The notes under the pieces: model-generated | Database searches by the model: none | Told to the model about the DNA's origin: nothing | The model's input: the letters and a program-made list of their open reading frames with translations, nothing else | Shown: piece after piece, positions 1-5,344 of the stretch | Layout of the letters: every line of letters begins with the position of its first letter | How positions within the stretch are numbered: the first letter of the stretch is position 1 | Made by a program: the position numbers and the translations under genes | Source of the DNA: Nitrosopumilaceae archaeon | GTDB lineage: Archaea > Thermoproteota > Nitrososphaeria > Nitrososphaerales > Nitrosopumilaceae | Direction: 5' to 3' | Length of the DNA stretch: 5,344 nucleotides | Assembly (NCBI GenBank): GCA_007571225.1 | Contig: RKRU01000035.1 | Coordinates: forward strand, 1 to 5,344

Positions 1-425
1 GCATTGTGGATCAACATGAGTATGTCATAACAGTGCAGCCTGATCCTGATGCTGTTTATGCTGTTGAGGGGACGGCCGTGCCGGACATCGTTCCTGAGGG
101 ACAGAATCACCCGCATCTTGTAGTCAAATATAGCCTTGTCAGAAAAGACCTCTCCAAAGTGGTTCTTCCAGTTGTCCCGCCTAGATATTATCTTCTCATA
201 TCCGTCAAAGTTTATGTAGTCAATCACGCTGTAGTCTGGCTTGTTCAGTACGTTGCTGATCGTCTTTGTCTGCCTGTACCGTTTTGATGCATCCTCCCTT
301 ATCTCAGGCGGGATACACGCACTCCACCAGTCATCCACGCCTGCGAGTCGTTCTGCAACAAACCGTCTCATAACGGACTCAAAGTAGTCAAGAACCTGCG
401 AGTCGTCAAGCCGCATATTTGTCAT
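1..425 (-). CDS. Swt1-type HEPN-domain protein, N-terminal part (runs off left edge)
   Basis: The minus strand stays open from 425 to the left edge, giving 141 complete codons and no stop, so the C-terminus is outside the window. The start of the protein reads MTNMRLDDSQVLDYFESVMR. A W-W pair follows at residues 33-34, then a YINFDGYEKII segment (70-80), a WKNHF segment (86-90), and RNDVRH at 111-116. That last segment is the R-N-x-x-x-H motif of HEPN nucleases, with R111 and H116 both present. This order resembles the Swt1-family HEPN domain, whose members are often RNases in toxin or defence proteins; no search was possible. No nucleotidyltransferase or other antitoxin-like partner is visible. 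A TATA-like box about 27 nt upstream supports ATG 425 as a leaderless start. ATG 416 is an alternative, and the frame is open further upstream to ATG 551. Activity and target are unknown. Confidence 0.72.
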   Translation of the reverse strand, partial: MTNMRLDDSQVLDYFESVMRRFVAERLAGVDDWWSACIPPEIREDASKRYRQTKTISNVLNKPDYSVIDYINFDGYEKIISRRDNWKNHFGEVFSDKAIFDYKMRVILSLRNDVRHGRPLNSINSIRIRLHCYDILMLIHN

Positions 426-446
426 CAAGATGTATTTACAACCATG

Positions 447-457
447 CTTAAAAATAT
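447..457 (-). promoter_or_regulatory. TATA-like box of the HEPN gene
   Basis: The minus strand reads ATATTTTTAAG here. Its centre is about 27 nt upstream of the ATG at 425, the spacing expected for an archaeal TATA box serving a message that begins at or near the start codon. No Shine-Dalgarno sequence is seen before 425, which fits a leaderless transcript. If the longer reading frame from 551 were the real gene, this box would lie inside the coding region and be irrelevant. Confidence 0.4.
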
Positions 458-501
458 GGCATGTGTCGGTTTGGAGTGGTTCTTCTGATTCTTCCCAACC
501 C

Positions 502-536
502 ATATACTGCATCTGCGACGGCTGCAATGCAGATAT
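502..536. other. Imperfect inverted repeat / hairpin in the atp-HEPN gap
   Basis: The plus strand can fold as ATAT (502-505), CTGCAT (507-512) and TGC (514-516), pairing with GCA (524-526), ATGCAG (527-532) and ATAT (533-536). The loop is 7 nt (517-523), and A506 and C513 are single unpaired bases. That gives 13 base pairs with two one-base bulges. No T-run follows it in the minus direction, so it is not a standard intrinsic terminator. It lies about 50 nt past the last atp-operon stop and about 77 nt before the HEPN start. It could be an operator, an mRNA 3'-end structure or a small-RNA element; the sequence does not say which. Confidence 0.4.
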
Positions 537-556
537 TTCAGGGCACCACATCACGT

Positions 557-561
557 AAAAA
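557..561 (-). terminator. T-tract, candidate terminator of the atp operon
   Basis: On the minus strand five T's occur 28 nt after the stop codon of the last operon gene, just after a very GC-rich stretch (562-588). Archaeal RNA polymerase commonly terminates on T-rich tracts without a strong hairpin. The tract is short, so this is a positional guess, supported mainly by the change of gene type beyond it. Confidence 0.3.
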
Positions 562-588
562 TTCCGGGCGCCGCTGCTACCGCCGCCA

Positions 589-720
589 CTATAGGTCCCG
601 AAGCGCCTTTCTCTTAAAGGAGTCCAGATCCTTCTTTACAGAATCAACAAAGCCTGCGCGATCCTTCTCCACGACGCGTTTTGACTCTTCTACAATCTTT
701 TTGATCTTGTCTCTGGGCAT
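589..720 (-). CDS. Small charged helical protein, last gene of the atp operon (43 aa)
   Basis: A 43-codon frame begins with ATG at 720-718 directly after the TAG stop of atpD (723-721), with zero spacing, and ends at TAG 591-589. The protein starts MPRDKIKKIVEESKRVVEKD and ends FKRKALRDL. It is rich in K, R, D and E, and regularly spaced I, V, L and F residues suggest one or two amphipathic helices. It has no cysteines, signal peptide or membrane segment. I do not recognise the family. The abutting stop and start imply translational coupling to atpD, and co-expression with the ATP synthase suggests an accessory or stalk-associated peptide, perhaps in the role of the short coiled-coil subunit H; that role is inference only. 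Chance is a real alternative at this length, but the codons look ordinary and the junction is exactly the kind seen between the other operon genes. Confidence 0.6.
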   Translation of the reverse strand: MPRDKIKKIVEESKRVVEKDRAGFVDSVKKDLDSFKRKALRDL

Positions 721-1353
721 CTACTTTCTACTCTCCATGGCAGCCTTTACTTTTTTTAACTTTGCGAACTCCTCGCGCTCCCTCTCCTCAAGGGTGGCAA
801 GTATGAACCTGATCCTCTGCTGATACTGTGGGATTATTACGTTCTCAAGGGCGTTGAGCAGTTTTTGTGTCTTCTCAAGCGCCTTTGCCAAACTGAATAT
901 TGAATTTTCATACTCGGCCGCCTTACATATGCGCGGAAGCAGTTCCTTTATCTGCTTGGCACCCCTGTCAATAGAGGAGTTGGTGTCTGCAAACCCGTAG
1001 GGCATCGTGTTGCCGTCCTTCTCAGTAACCGAGAGTGTTGGAATCTTGACATCGACGACACGGCGTACGGTCACGTCCACCTGCATGATGGGTGGGGTCG
1101 ACTCGGCCACCGTATCTACAGTAGAGGTTCCAAGGGCCAGATACGCCTCGTTGACGGACTTGTAGATGTCCTGCAACGGGTCCCATATGCCGCCGCGTGC
1201 CTTGGAGGCCTCGTCGATCATCTCCTCTATGTTCTTTAAAAGTACCTTGCGCTTGTCGTCTAGAATCTTCTGTACCATGCTGGCCACCTGGCTTGAGCGC
1301 TTGTACTTTAGCAGCTCAATCTTGGTTGCGGCAACATTCTGACCAAAGGACAC
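721..1353 (-). CDS. atpD: A-type ATP synthase subunit D (central stalk)
   Basis: Subunit D is the long antiparallel coiled coil that, with subunit F, forms the rotor shaft inside the A3B3 hexamer and links it to the membrane rotor. The protein is 210 residues, normal for the family. The N-terminal helix carries the family pattern ATKIELLKYKRSSQVA (9-24) followed by KILDDKRKVLLKNIEEM (29-45). The C-terminal helix has LLNALENVIIP (165-175) and EREREEFAKLKKVK (190-203), the usual 'NALE..viP' and 'E.ERE.F.rLKkvK' signatures. The middle (about 75-130) is less conserved. The start is GTG at 1353, three bases after the atpB TAA. It is chosen because the family helix begins at about residue 9; the next ATG (residue 26) would remove half of it. 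The stop abuts the start of the following small gene. Confidence 0.95.
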   Translation of the reverse strand: MSFGQNVAATKIELLKYKRSSQVASMVQKILDDKRKVLLKNIEEMIDEASKARGGIWDPLQDIYKSVNEAYLALGTSTVDTVAESTPPIMQVDVTVRRVVDVKIPTLSVTEKDGNTMPYGFADTNSSIDRGAKQIKELLPRICKAAEYENSIFSLAKALEKTQKLLNALENVIIPQYQQRIRFILATLEEREREEFAKLKKVKAAMESRK

Positions 1354-1356
1354 CGC

Positions 1357-2748
1357 TTATCCCTGTTCCTGGTAGTACTTGTCCATGTACTTGTCCTTTA
1401 CCTTGGTGAGTTCGTTGCGCGGCAGCTGTGAGACCACCTTCCACAGTATGGTGAGCGTCTCCTCAATATTGCGGTTCTCGTCTATGGACTGTGAGAGGAA
1501 CTCCTTCTCAAATACGTCACCCACATCCATATACTTTAGATCTATCTCGGTCAGTCCCGCCTTGCCCACAATTCCTGCAAGAGCCCTTACCTCCTGTGCC
1601 CTAGAGTATGCATCATAGTTCTGGTTTGAGATCTCTCCGTGGTCGGCCCTAGTACTGCCCTCCCCGATTCCATCCTTCATCAGCCGGCTGAGGCTCATCA
1701 GTATGTTGACAGGTGGATATATGCCCTGCCTGAAGAGATCCCTACCAAGTACAATCTGCCCTTCTGTGATGTAGCCGGTCAGGTCGGGTATGGGATGCGT
1801 GATGTCGTCTGAAGGCATGGAGAGTATGGGAACCTGTGTGACACTTCCCTTCTTTCCCACAAGCTTGCCTGCACGCTCGTATATGGTAGAGAGGTCCGTA
1901 TACAGATAACCCGGATAGCCCTTGCGTCCAGGCACCTCCTCTCTTGCCGCACTGATCTCCCTGAGGGCCTCTGCATAGTTTGTCATGTCAGTCAGTATGA
2001 CAAGTACGTGCATTCCCAAATCAAATGCCAGATACTCTGCCACGGTAAGCGCCACGCGGGGGGTGATGATCCTCTCGATGGCGGGATCGTCTGCCAAGTT
2101 GAGAAACAACACGCTTCGTTTGAGTGCTCCAGACTCCTCAAGGCTTCTCTTGAAGTATTCGGCTTCGCTGTACTGCACGCCGATCGCGGCAAAGACTACT
2201 GCAAACTCGTCATCGGTTCCTATCACGGCAGCCTGTCTTGCTATCTGGGCGGCAAGCAGGTTGTGGGACATTCCAGATCCCGAGAATATCGGGAGTTTTT
2301 GCCCTCGTACAAGTGTTATCATGCCGTCAATTACAGACACGCCAGTCTGGATAAAGTCCTTGGGATACTCGCGCTGTTCTGGATTCATCGGTTCGCCATT
2401 GATGTCTATAAACCGATCTGCAATCGGATCAGGTAGATTGTCCTTTGGACGTCCCAGCCCGTCAAAGACACGGCCCAGAACCTCCCTTGAGACGGGCATC
2501 TCCATGACCTTGCCCACGAACTTTGCGTTGGTTCCAGATACCGATAGTCCAGTGGTTCCCTCAAAGACCTGTACGATGGCCTTGCCGTTTCCGACCTCCA
2601 AAACCTTGCCAAGCCTCTTCTCCCCGTCGCGCGTCTCAACCTCTACAAGTTCGTCAAATGCAGCATTCTCCACATCATCTACAATGACAAGCGGACCCTT
2701 GATCTCGGCGATCTTGCTGTACTGGACGCCCCCCTGTGTCGTGGTCAA
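1357..2748 (-). CDS. atpB: A-type ATP synthase subunit B (non-catalytic, regulatory)
   Basis: Subunit B alternates with catalytic A in the A3B3 head and contributes to the interface nucleotide sites without hydrolysing ATP. The protein has 463 residues, a usual length. It has an N-terminal beta-barrel (about 10-80), a nucleotide-binding fold (about 135-360) and a helical C-terminal domain. Where A has a P-loop, this protein reads [19 protein letters not shown] (155-173), lacking the GKT; this marks B rather than A. The alpha/beta family signature is [11 protein letters not shown] (345-355), with R355 at the expected arginine-finger place. M351 stands where a proline is common. The start is TTG at 2748, overlapping the atpA TGA in a 4-base TTGA. 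No in-frame ATG or GTG lies nearby, and the conserved start of the barrel ([10 protein letters not shown]) follows at residue 11. The TAA stop at 1359-1357 is three bases before atpD. Confidence 0.97.
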   Translation of the reverse strand: MTTTQGGVQYSKIAEIKGPLVIVDDVENAAFDELVEVETRDGEKRLGKVLEVGNGKAIVQVFEGTTGLSVSGTNAKFVGKVMEMPVSREVLGRVFDGLGRPKDNLPDPIADRFIDINGEPMNPEQREYPKDFIQTGVSVIDGMITLVRGQKLPIFSGSGMSHNLLAAQIARQAAVIGTDDEFAVVFAAIGVQYSEAEYFKRSLEESGALKRSVLFLNLADDPAIERIITPRVALTVAEYLAFDLGMHVLVILTDMTNYAEALREISAAREEVPGRKGYPGYLYTDLSTIYERAGKLVGKKGSVTQVPILSMPSDDITHPIPDLTGYITEGQIVLGRDLFRQGIYPPVNILMSLSRLMKDGIGEGSTRADHGEISNQNYDAYSRAQEVRALAGIVGKAGLTEIDLKYMDVGDVFEKEFLSQSIDENRNIEETLTILWKVVSQLPRNELTKVKDKYMDKYYQEQG

Positions 2749-4517
2749 CTTGTAATCTTTACCCCCGTGATACTCTGAAACTGCTCCTGCATCTGTGCGT
2801 CAATCTGGTCAAGCTTGTCCATCTCGTCATCCTTTATGTCCATCCTTGCCTTGAGCAGGGATGCAATTACTGACATGGCACGGATGTCGGCAAGTTCAGC
2901 ACCGCCCTCCCTGAGCACGGCCTGTCCCTTTTTGTAAAATTCCACCAGCAGCTTTAGTAGCTTGTACTGTTTCTCGGGGCTACAGTACGTATCAACATCG
3001 TCAAAAGAGTTCTGCTGCAACAGACCGATCTTTATCATCCTGGCCACCTCCAATATCAGCTTCTCCTCATCAGGCAGAGCCTCCGGACCCAACAGCCTTA
3101 CTATCTCCTTGAGTGTATCCTCCCTCTGGAGTACACCGTAGGCTTCGGCCCTTAAGTCCAGCCAGTCCTCGCTTACGTTGCTACCCCACCACTTTGCAAT
3201 GTCTGCAAGGTAGCCAGAGTAGCTGTTCATCCAGTTGATGGACGGATAGTGTCTGGAGTAGGCAAGTTTGGCGTCAAGTGCCCAGAACGTCTTGATGAAC
3301 CTCATTGTGTGCGTGGTGACTGGCTCTGTAAAGTCTCCGCCTGACGGGGATACGGCACCCACCAGTGTTACAGAACCGTCCCGGTCTGGACTTCCTGCAG
3401 CCCTGACACGTCCGGCCCGCTCGTAGAATTCGGCAAGCCTAGATGCAAGGTATGACGGATATCCCTCCTCTGCAGGCATCTCCTCCAGCCTGCCACTCAT
3501 CTCGCGGAGTGCCTCGGCCCACCGACTTGTAGAGTCGGCTACCAAGACGACATCCTTGCCCATATCACGATAATACTCAGCTATGGTAACTCCTGTATAG
3601 ATACTGGCCTCCCTAGCCGCCACAGGCATGTTGCTTGTATTTGCAACTAGGACTGTCCGGTCCATGAGCGGCTTGCCGCTTCGCGGATCAGTCAGATGAG
3701 GGAACTCTACTAGTACTTCTGTCATCTCATTTCCACGCTCACCACAGCCTATGTAGACCACCACCTGCGAGTCGGCCCACTTTGCAATCTGGTGCAGCGT
3801 AACTGTCTTACCCGTTCCAAACGCGCCAGGGATGGAGCCAGTACCGCCCTTTGCTATCGGGAAGAACGTATCTATGACACGCTGGCCTGTAAGTAGTGGA
3901 ACCGTGGGATCGTACCGGTCCTTGTAGGGACGTGGCTTGCGCACGGGCCACTTTTGATACATCTTGATCGCAGGTGTACCGTCTATGGTTGCAAGATCCG
4001 TCTCTAGGTTGTAGTCACCTTCGGGCACGACACTGGCAATCTTTCCCCCCGGATGATCTGGTGGAAGCATGATGGAATGATCGATAAGATCGGTCTCCTT
4101 TACGGTTCCAATTACACTGCCGCCAACAACCTCGTCTCCTACCTTAACCACAGGTACAAAGTGATACTCTTTGGTCATGTCCACGGGGGTAGTTGTAATA
4201 CCGCGGCCGATAAAGGAGCCCGATGCCTTTGACAGCTCCCGCAGGGGCCTTTGGATACCGTCATACAACTGTCCTATAATTCCAGGCCCCAGCAGTACGC
4301 TCAGAGGGTTACCCGTTCCTATGACTGGCTCTCCTGGCTTGAGGCCGCTCGTCGACTCGTATACCTGAATGAATGCAACATCGCCTGTAAGCCTGATTAC
4401 CTCGCCTACCAGCTTGGCCTCTCCCACCACAACAGTCTCGTACATCTTGGCGTCGGCCATGCCGTCAGCCTTTACAGCAGGGCCGCTTACCCATACAATT
4501 CTGCCCTGCGCTGCCAT
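2745..4517 (-). CDS. atpA: A-type ATP synthase catalytic subunit A
   Basis: Subunit A carries the catalytic sites of the membrane-bound A1Ao ATP synthase, making ATP from ADP and phosphate driven by ion flow. From the ATG at 4517 it has 590 residues, a normal length, with no intein. It has a beta-barrel ([16 protein letters not shown], 5-20), the A-specific 'non-homologous' insert (about 115-190), the P-loop GAFGTGKT (231-238) with K237, [11 protein letters not shown] with E260 as the likely catalytic glutamate, Walker B with D328 ([11 protein letters not shown]), and [12 protein letters not shown] (425-436). The usual archaeal P-loop is GPFGSGKT, so two positions differ. An ATG at 4547 is in frame and would add ten residues overlapping atpE. 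I prefer 4517 because family members begin just before the barrel, and this start lies one base after the atpE TGA (TGAGATG). The last codon overlaps atpB by 4 nt. Confidence 0.97.
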   Translation of the reverse strand: MAAQGRIVWVSGPAVKADGMADAKMYETVVVGEAKLVGEVIRLTGDVAFIQVYESTSGLKPGEPVIGTGNPLSVLLGPGIIGQLYDGIQRPLRELSKASGSFIGRGITTTPVDMTKEYHFVPVVKVGDEVVGGSVIGTVKETDLIDHSIMLPPDHPGGKIASVVPEGDYNLETDLATIDGTPAIKMYQKWPVRKPRPYKDRYDPTVPLLTGQRVIDTFFPIAKGGTGSIPGAFGTGKTVTLHQIAKWADSQVVVYIGCGERGNEMTEVLVEFPHLTDPRSGKPLMDRTVLVANTSNMPVAAREASIYTGVTIAEYYRDMGKDVVLVADSTSRWAEALREMSGRLEEMPAEEGYPSYLASRLAEFYERAGRVRAAGSPDRDGSVTLVGAVSPSGGDFTEPVTTHTMRFIKTFWALDAKLAYSRHYPSINWMNSYSGYLADIAKWWGSNVSEDWLDLRAEAYGVLQREDTLKEIVRLLGPEALPDEEKLILEVARMIKIGLLQQNSFDDVDTYCSPEKQYKLLKLLVEFYKKGQAVLREGGAELADIRAMSVIASLLKARMDIKDDEMDKLDQIDAQMQEQFQSITGVKITS

Positions 4518-4518
4518 C

Positions 4519-5142
4519 TCAATTGTCTGCTCCGAATTTGGATGCAATATTCTTCCTTATTAAAGGCTTCATACGCTCGATTCTTGCATCTAGGGTATTG
4601 TCAAACGTCATGGTACCGTCTTTGGATCTTATGCGGACACCCCCAAGACAATCGATCGCCTCTGCTGCCAGCTCAGAGTTAGGATAATCAGATGAGAGTA
4701 CGGCCTGGACCACATCTCGGTCTCCCGTACTGGTATACACCATGACATCATCAGAGCCCAGAATATTGACAGATTCTGCAAGAAGCGACTTTGTTAGTGT
4801 GATGTAATCTTCATCGTTTCGATCCATGGCGGCCGTTTGCTCCAGTGCCCTGTTAAAGACATCGTTGACTGCCGCTTCAAGTGTGAGAAGCTGTTTGTTC
4901 CGAGCCTCCAGATCAGAAGAACCGACTACCTGGCGGTGTATCTTCTCTGCCTCCTTTCTACCGTCTGAGAGGATCTTCTCATACTCTTGCTCCAAGACGG
5001 GGACTGCATTGTCCAGCGAGGTGTTCGCCTCGTCCATGGCAGACTCTATGCTAGACAGTATGTCCTTCTGGGTCTGTTCCAGTATCCTATCCACGGTCTG
5101 TTCGAGCTGGGTGGCAGTTGTCAACGGCAACCGTCTTGTCAT
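4519..5142 (-). CDS. atpE: A-type ATP synthase subunit E (peripheral stalk)
   Basis: Subunit E forms the peripheral stalks, with subunit H or G, that hold the A3B3 head against rotor torque. The protein has 207 residues, close to the family's roughly 200. Residues about 10-95 are charged and heptad-like (for example [20 protein letters not shown], 49-68), consistent with the long N-terminal coiled coil. The C-terminal globular part contains [20 protein letters not shown] (166-185), followed by [11 protein letters not shown]. This matches the family's 'GG....s.DG....dnT...R.e' signature, which attaches to the top of the head. The ATG at 5142 has no Shine-Dalgarno sequence in front of it, and no in-frame start lies just upstream. 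It is the first gene of the visible operon, with a 202-nt non-coding stretch behind it. Confidence 0.93.
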   Translation of the reverse strand: MTRRLPLTTATQLEQTVDRILEQTQKDILSSIESAMDEANTSLDNAVPVLEQEYEKILSDGRKEAEKIHRQVVGSSDLEARNKQLLTLEAAVNDVFNRALEQTAAMDRNDEDYITLTKSLLAESVNILGSDDVMVYTSTGDRDVVQAVLSSDYPNSELAAEAIDCLGGVRIRSKDGTMTFDNTLDARIERMKPLIRKNIASKFGADN

Positions 5143-5178
5143 AATAGATTTTAATGTTTTGAAGTGTGCACCGTATGA

Positions 5179-5188
5179 CTTTATCTTA
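5179..5188 (-). promoter_or_regulatory. Possible TATA-like element of the atp operon
   Basis: The minus strand reads TAAGATAAAG about 37-46 nt upstream of the atpE ATG, which would start a message with a short leader of about 10-20 nt. It is a weak match. The TTATTTTTTT at 5201-5210 is an alternative giving a longer leader. An operon promoter is expected somewhere in 5143-5230, but the exact site cannot be settled from the sequence. Confidence 0.22.
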
Positions 5189-5200
5189 CCTGCCTAGCAC

Positions 5201-5220
5201 AAAAAAATAACTGGAAAAAA
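5201..5220 (-). terminator. Paired T-tracts upstream of atpE
   Basis: On the minus strand a T6 run (5220-5215) and a T7 run (5207-5201) follow one another, separated by CCAGTTA. Such runs resemble archaeal terminators and could end a minus-strand transcript arriving from beyond the right edge. That would separate the atp operon from whatever precedes it. They could equally be part of an AT-rich promoter region for atpE. No gene ending is visible between here and the right edge to decide. Confidence 0.25.
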
Positions 5221-5258
5221 GGCCTCTTTAGTAGTGCAATATGGATTTTTCAGTCGTG

Positions 5259-5273
5259 TTTAAGTACATATAA
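5259..5273 (+). promoter_or_regulatory. Rightward TATA-like promoter element
   Basis: The plus strand reads TTTAAGTACATATAA, rich in TATA-like character and better than the candidates facing atpE. Its centre is about 26 nt before the ATG at 5292, which fits a leaderless rightward transcript. It would drive a gene or RNA divergent from the atp operon and covering the repeat at the window edge. Confidence 0.35.
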
Positions 5274-5291
5274 CAAGGTTGATAGATCCAC

Positions 5292-5344
5292 ATGAGGCAA
5301 GTGAAATCATGCTATGCACCCGCACTATGCATGCTATGCACCCG
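5292..5344 (+). CDS. Possible start of a divergent gene (17 codons visible)
   Basis: An ATG at 5292, suitably spaced from the TATA-like element at 5259-5273, opens a frame that reaches the right edge without a stop: MRQVKSCYAPALCMLCT. Most of it is encoded by the direct repeat. The repeat period (22 bp) is not a multiple of three, so a protein encoded by many copies would change reading phase from copy to copy. That argues against a conserved repeat protein and for either a short peptide or no protein at all. No family is recognised, and 17 codons are too few to judge. Confidence 0.15.
   Translation, partial: MRQVKSCYAPALCMLCT
5308..5344 (+). repeat. Direct repeat, period 22 bp, cut by the window edge
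   Basis: The 15-mer CATGCTATGCACCCG occurs exactly at 5308-5322 and again at 5330-5344, separated by CACTATG, giving a 22-bp period. The heptamer CTATGCA occurs three times (5312, 5325 and 5334), and the palindrome GCATGC sits at 5329-5334. Because the second copy ends exactly at the window edge, the array probably continues and its full size is unknown. The 7-nt interval is far too short for a CRISPR spacer. A minisatellite, iteron-like protein-binding array or repeat-bearing transcript are all possible. Confidence 0.6.

Noticed and set aside
6..287. A 93-codon plus-strand frame at the left edge
   Set aside because: It is the reverse complement of the HEPN coding sequence, whose minus-strand reading contains the conserved motif and a better start context.
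461..823. A 120-codon plus-strand frame across the end of the operon
   Set aside because: It is antisense to atpD and to the 43-residue gene, rich in S, R and F without domain features, and no promoter-like element was noted for it.
1985..2755. A 256-codon open frame on the plus strand opposite atpB
   Set aside because: It lies wholly antisense to a well-supported atpB. Its translation is serine-rich with no recognisable motif, as expected for a shadow of the opposite strand.
3804..3827. Intein in the catalytic subunit at the P-loop
   Set aside because: Some archaeal A subunits carry an intein here, but this protein is uninterrupted at 590 residues.
4518..4547. ATG at 4547 as the start of atpA
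   Set aside because: It would add ten residues with no family counterpart and overlap atpE by 29 nt. The ATG at 4517 gives the family-like N-terminus and a 1-nt spacing.
5143..5291. tRNA or other standard RNA gene in the region upstream of atpE
   Set aside because: No cloverleaf arms, T-loop GTTC-type motif or other recognisable RNA signature is present; the stretch is mainly AT tracts.
5308..5344. CRISPR array
   Set aside because: The interval between the two copies is 7 nt and the repeat is only 15 nt, both outside the range of CRISPR repeats and spacers. No cas gene is in the window.

Overview
This window carries the catalytic part of an archaeal (A-type, V/A family) ATP synthase, encoded entirely on the minus strand. 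Reading in the direction of transcription (right to left), the order is subunit E (5142-4519), catalytic subunit A (4517-2745), regulatory subunit B (2748-1357), central-stalk subunit D (1353-721) and a 43-residue charged protein (720-589). The genes are packed as tightly as possible: 1-nt gap (E/A), 4-nt overlap (A/B), 3-nt gap (B/D) and zero gap (D/small ORF). They are almost certainly one translationally coupled operon. Two starts are non-ATG: TTG for atpB and GTG for atpD.

The organism is an archaeon. The A and B subunits, the D-type rotor shaft and the E-type peripheral stalk are of the archaeal kind, and there is a T-rich tract rather than a strong hairpin terminator after the operon. 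The TATA-like boxes lie at roughly the spacing expected for leaderless messages. The general look of the A and B proteins suggests the Nitrososphaerota (Thaumarchaeota), but this is from memory of the family and not proven here. Base composition is near 50% G+C by eye, higher than in Nitrosopumilus-type genomes.

Left of the operon (1-588) is a 163-nt gap holding a T-tract, a 13-bp bulged hairpin and a TATA-like box. After it comes a minus-strand gene that runs off the left edge. Its 141 visible residues look like a Swt1-type HEPN domain with an intact R-N-x-x-x-H motif, a family of ribonuclease-like domains common in toxins and host defence. It has no in-window stop codon.

Right of the operon (5143-5344) is a 202-nt non-coding stretch. 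It has A/T tracts, a plausible rightward promoter and the start of a 22-bp-period direct repeat that continues past the window edge.

Together, E, A, B and D supply most of the soluble A1 motor. The remaining subunits (C, F, the membrane subunits I and K, and H) are not here, and promoter-like or terminator-like signals lie on both sides. The enzyme must therefore be completed from genes outside this window. The most interesting items are the HEPN gene, the uncharacterised 43-residue operon member, the altered P-loop in subunit A and the repeat at the right edge.
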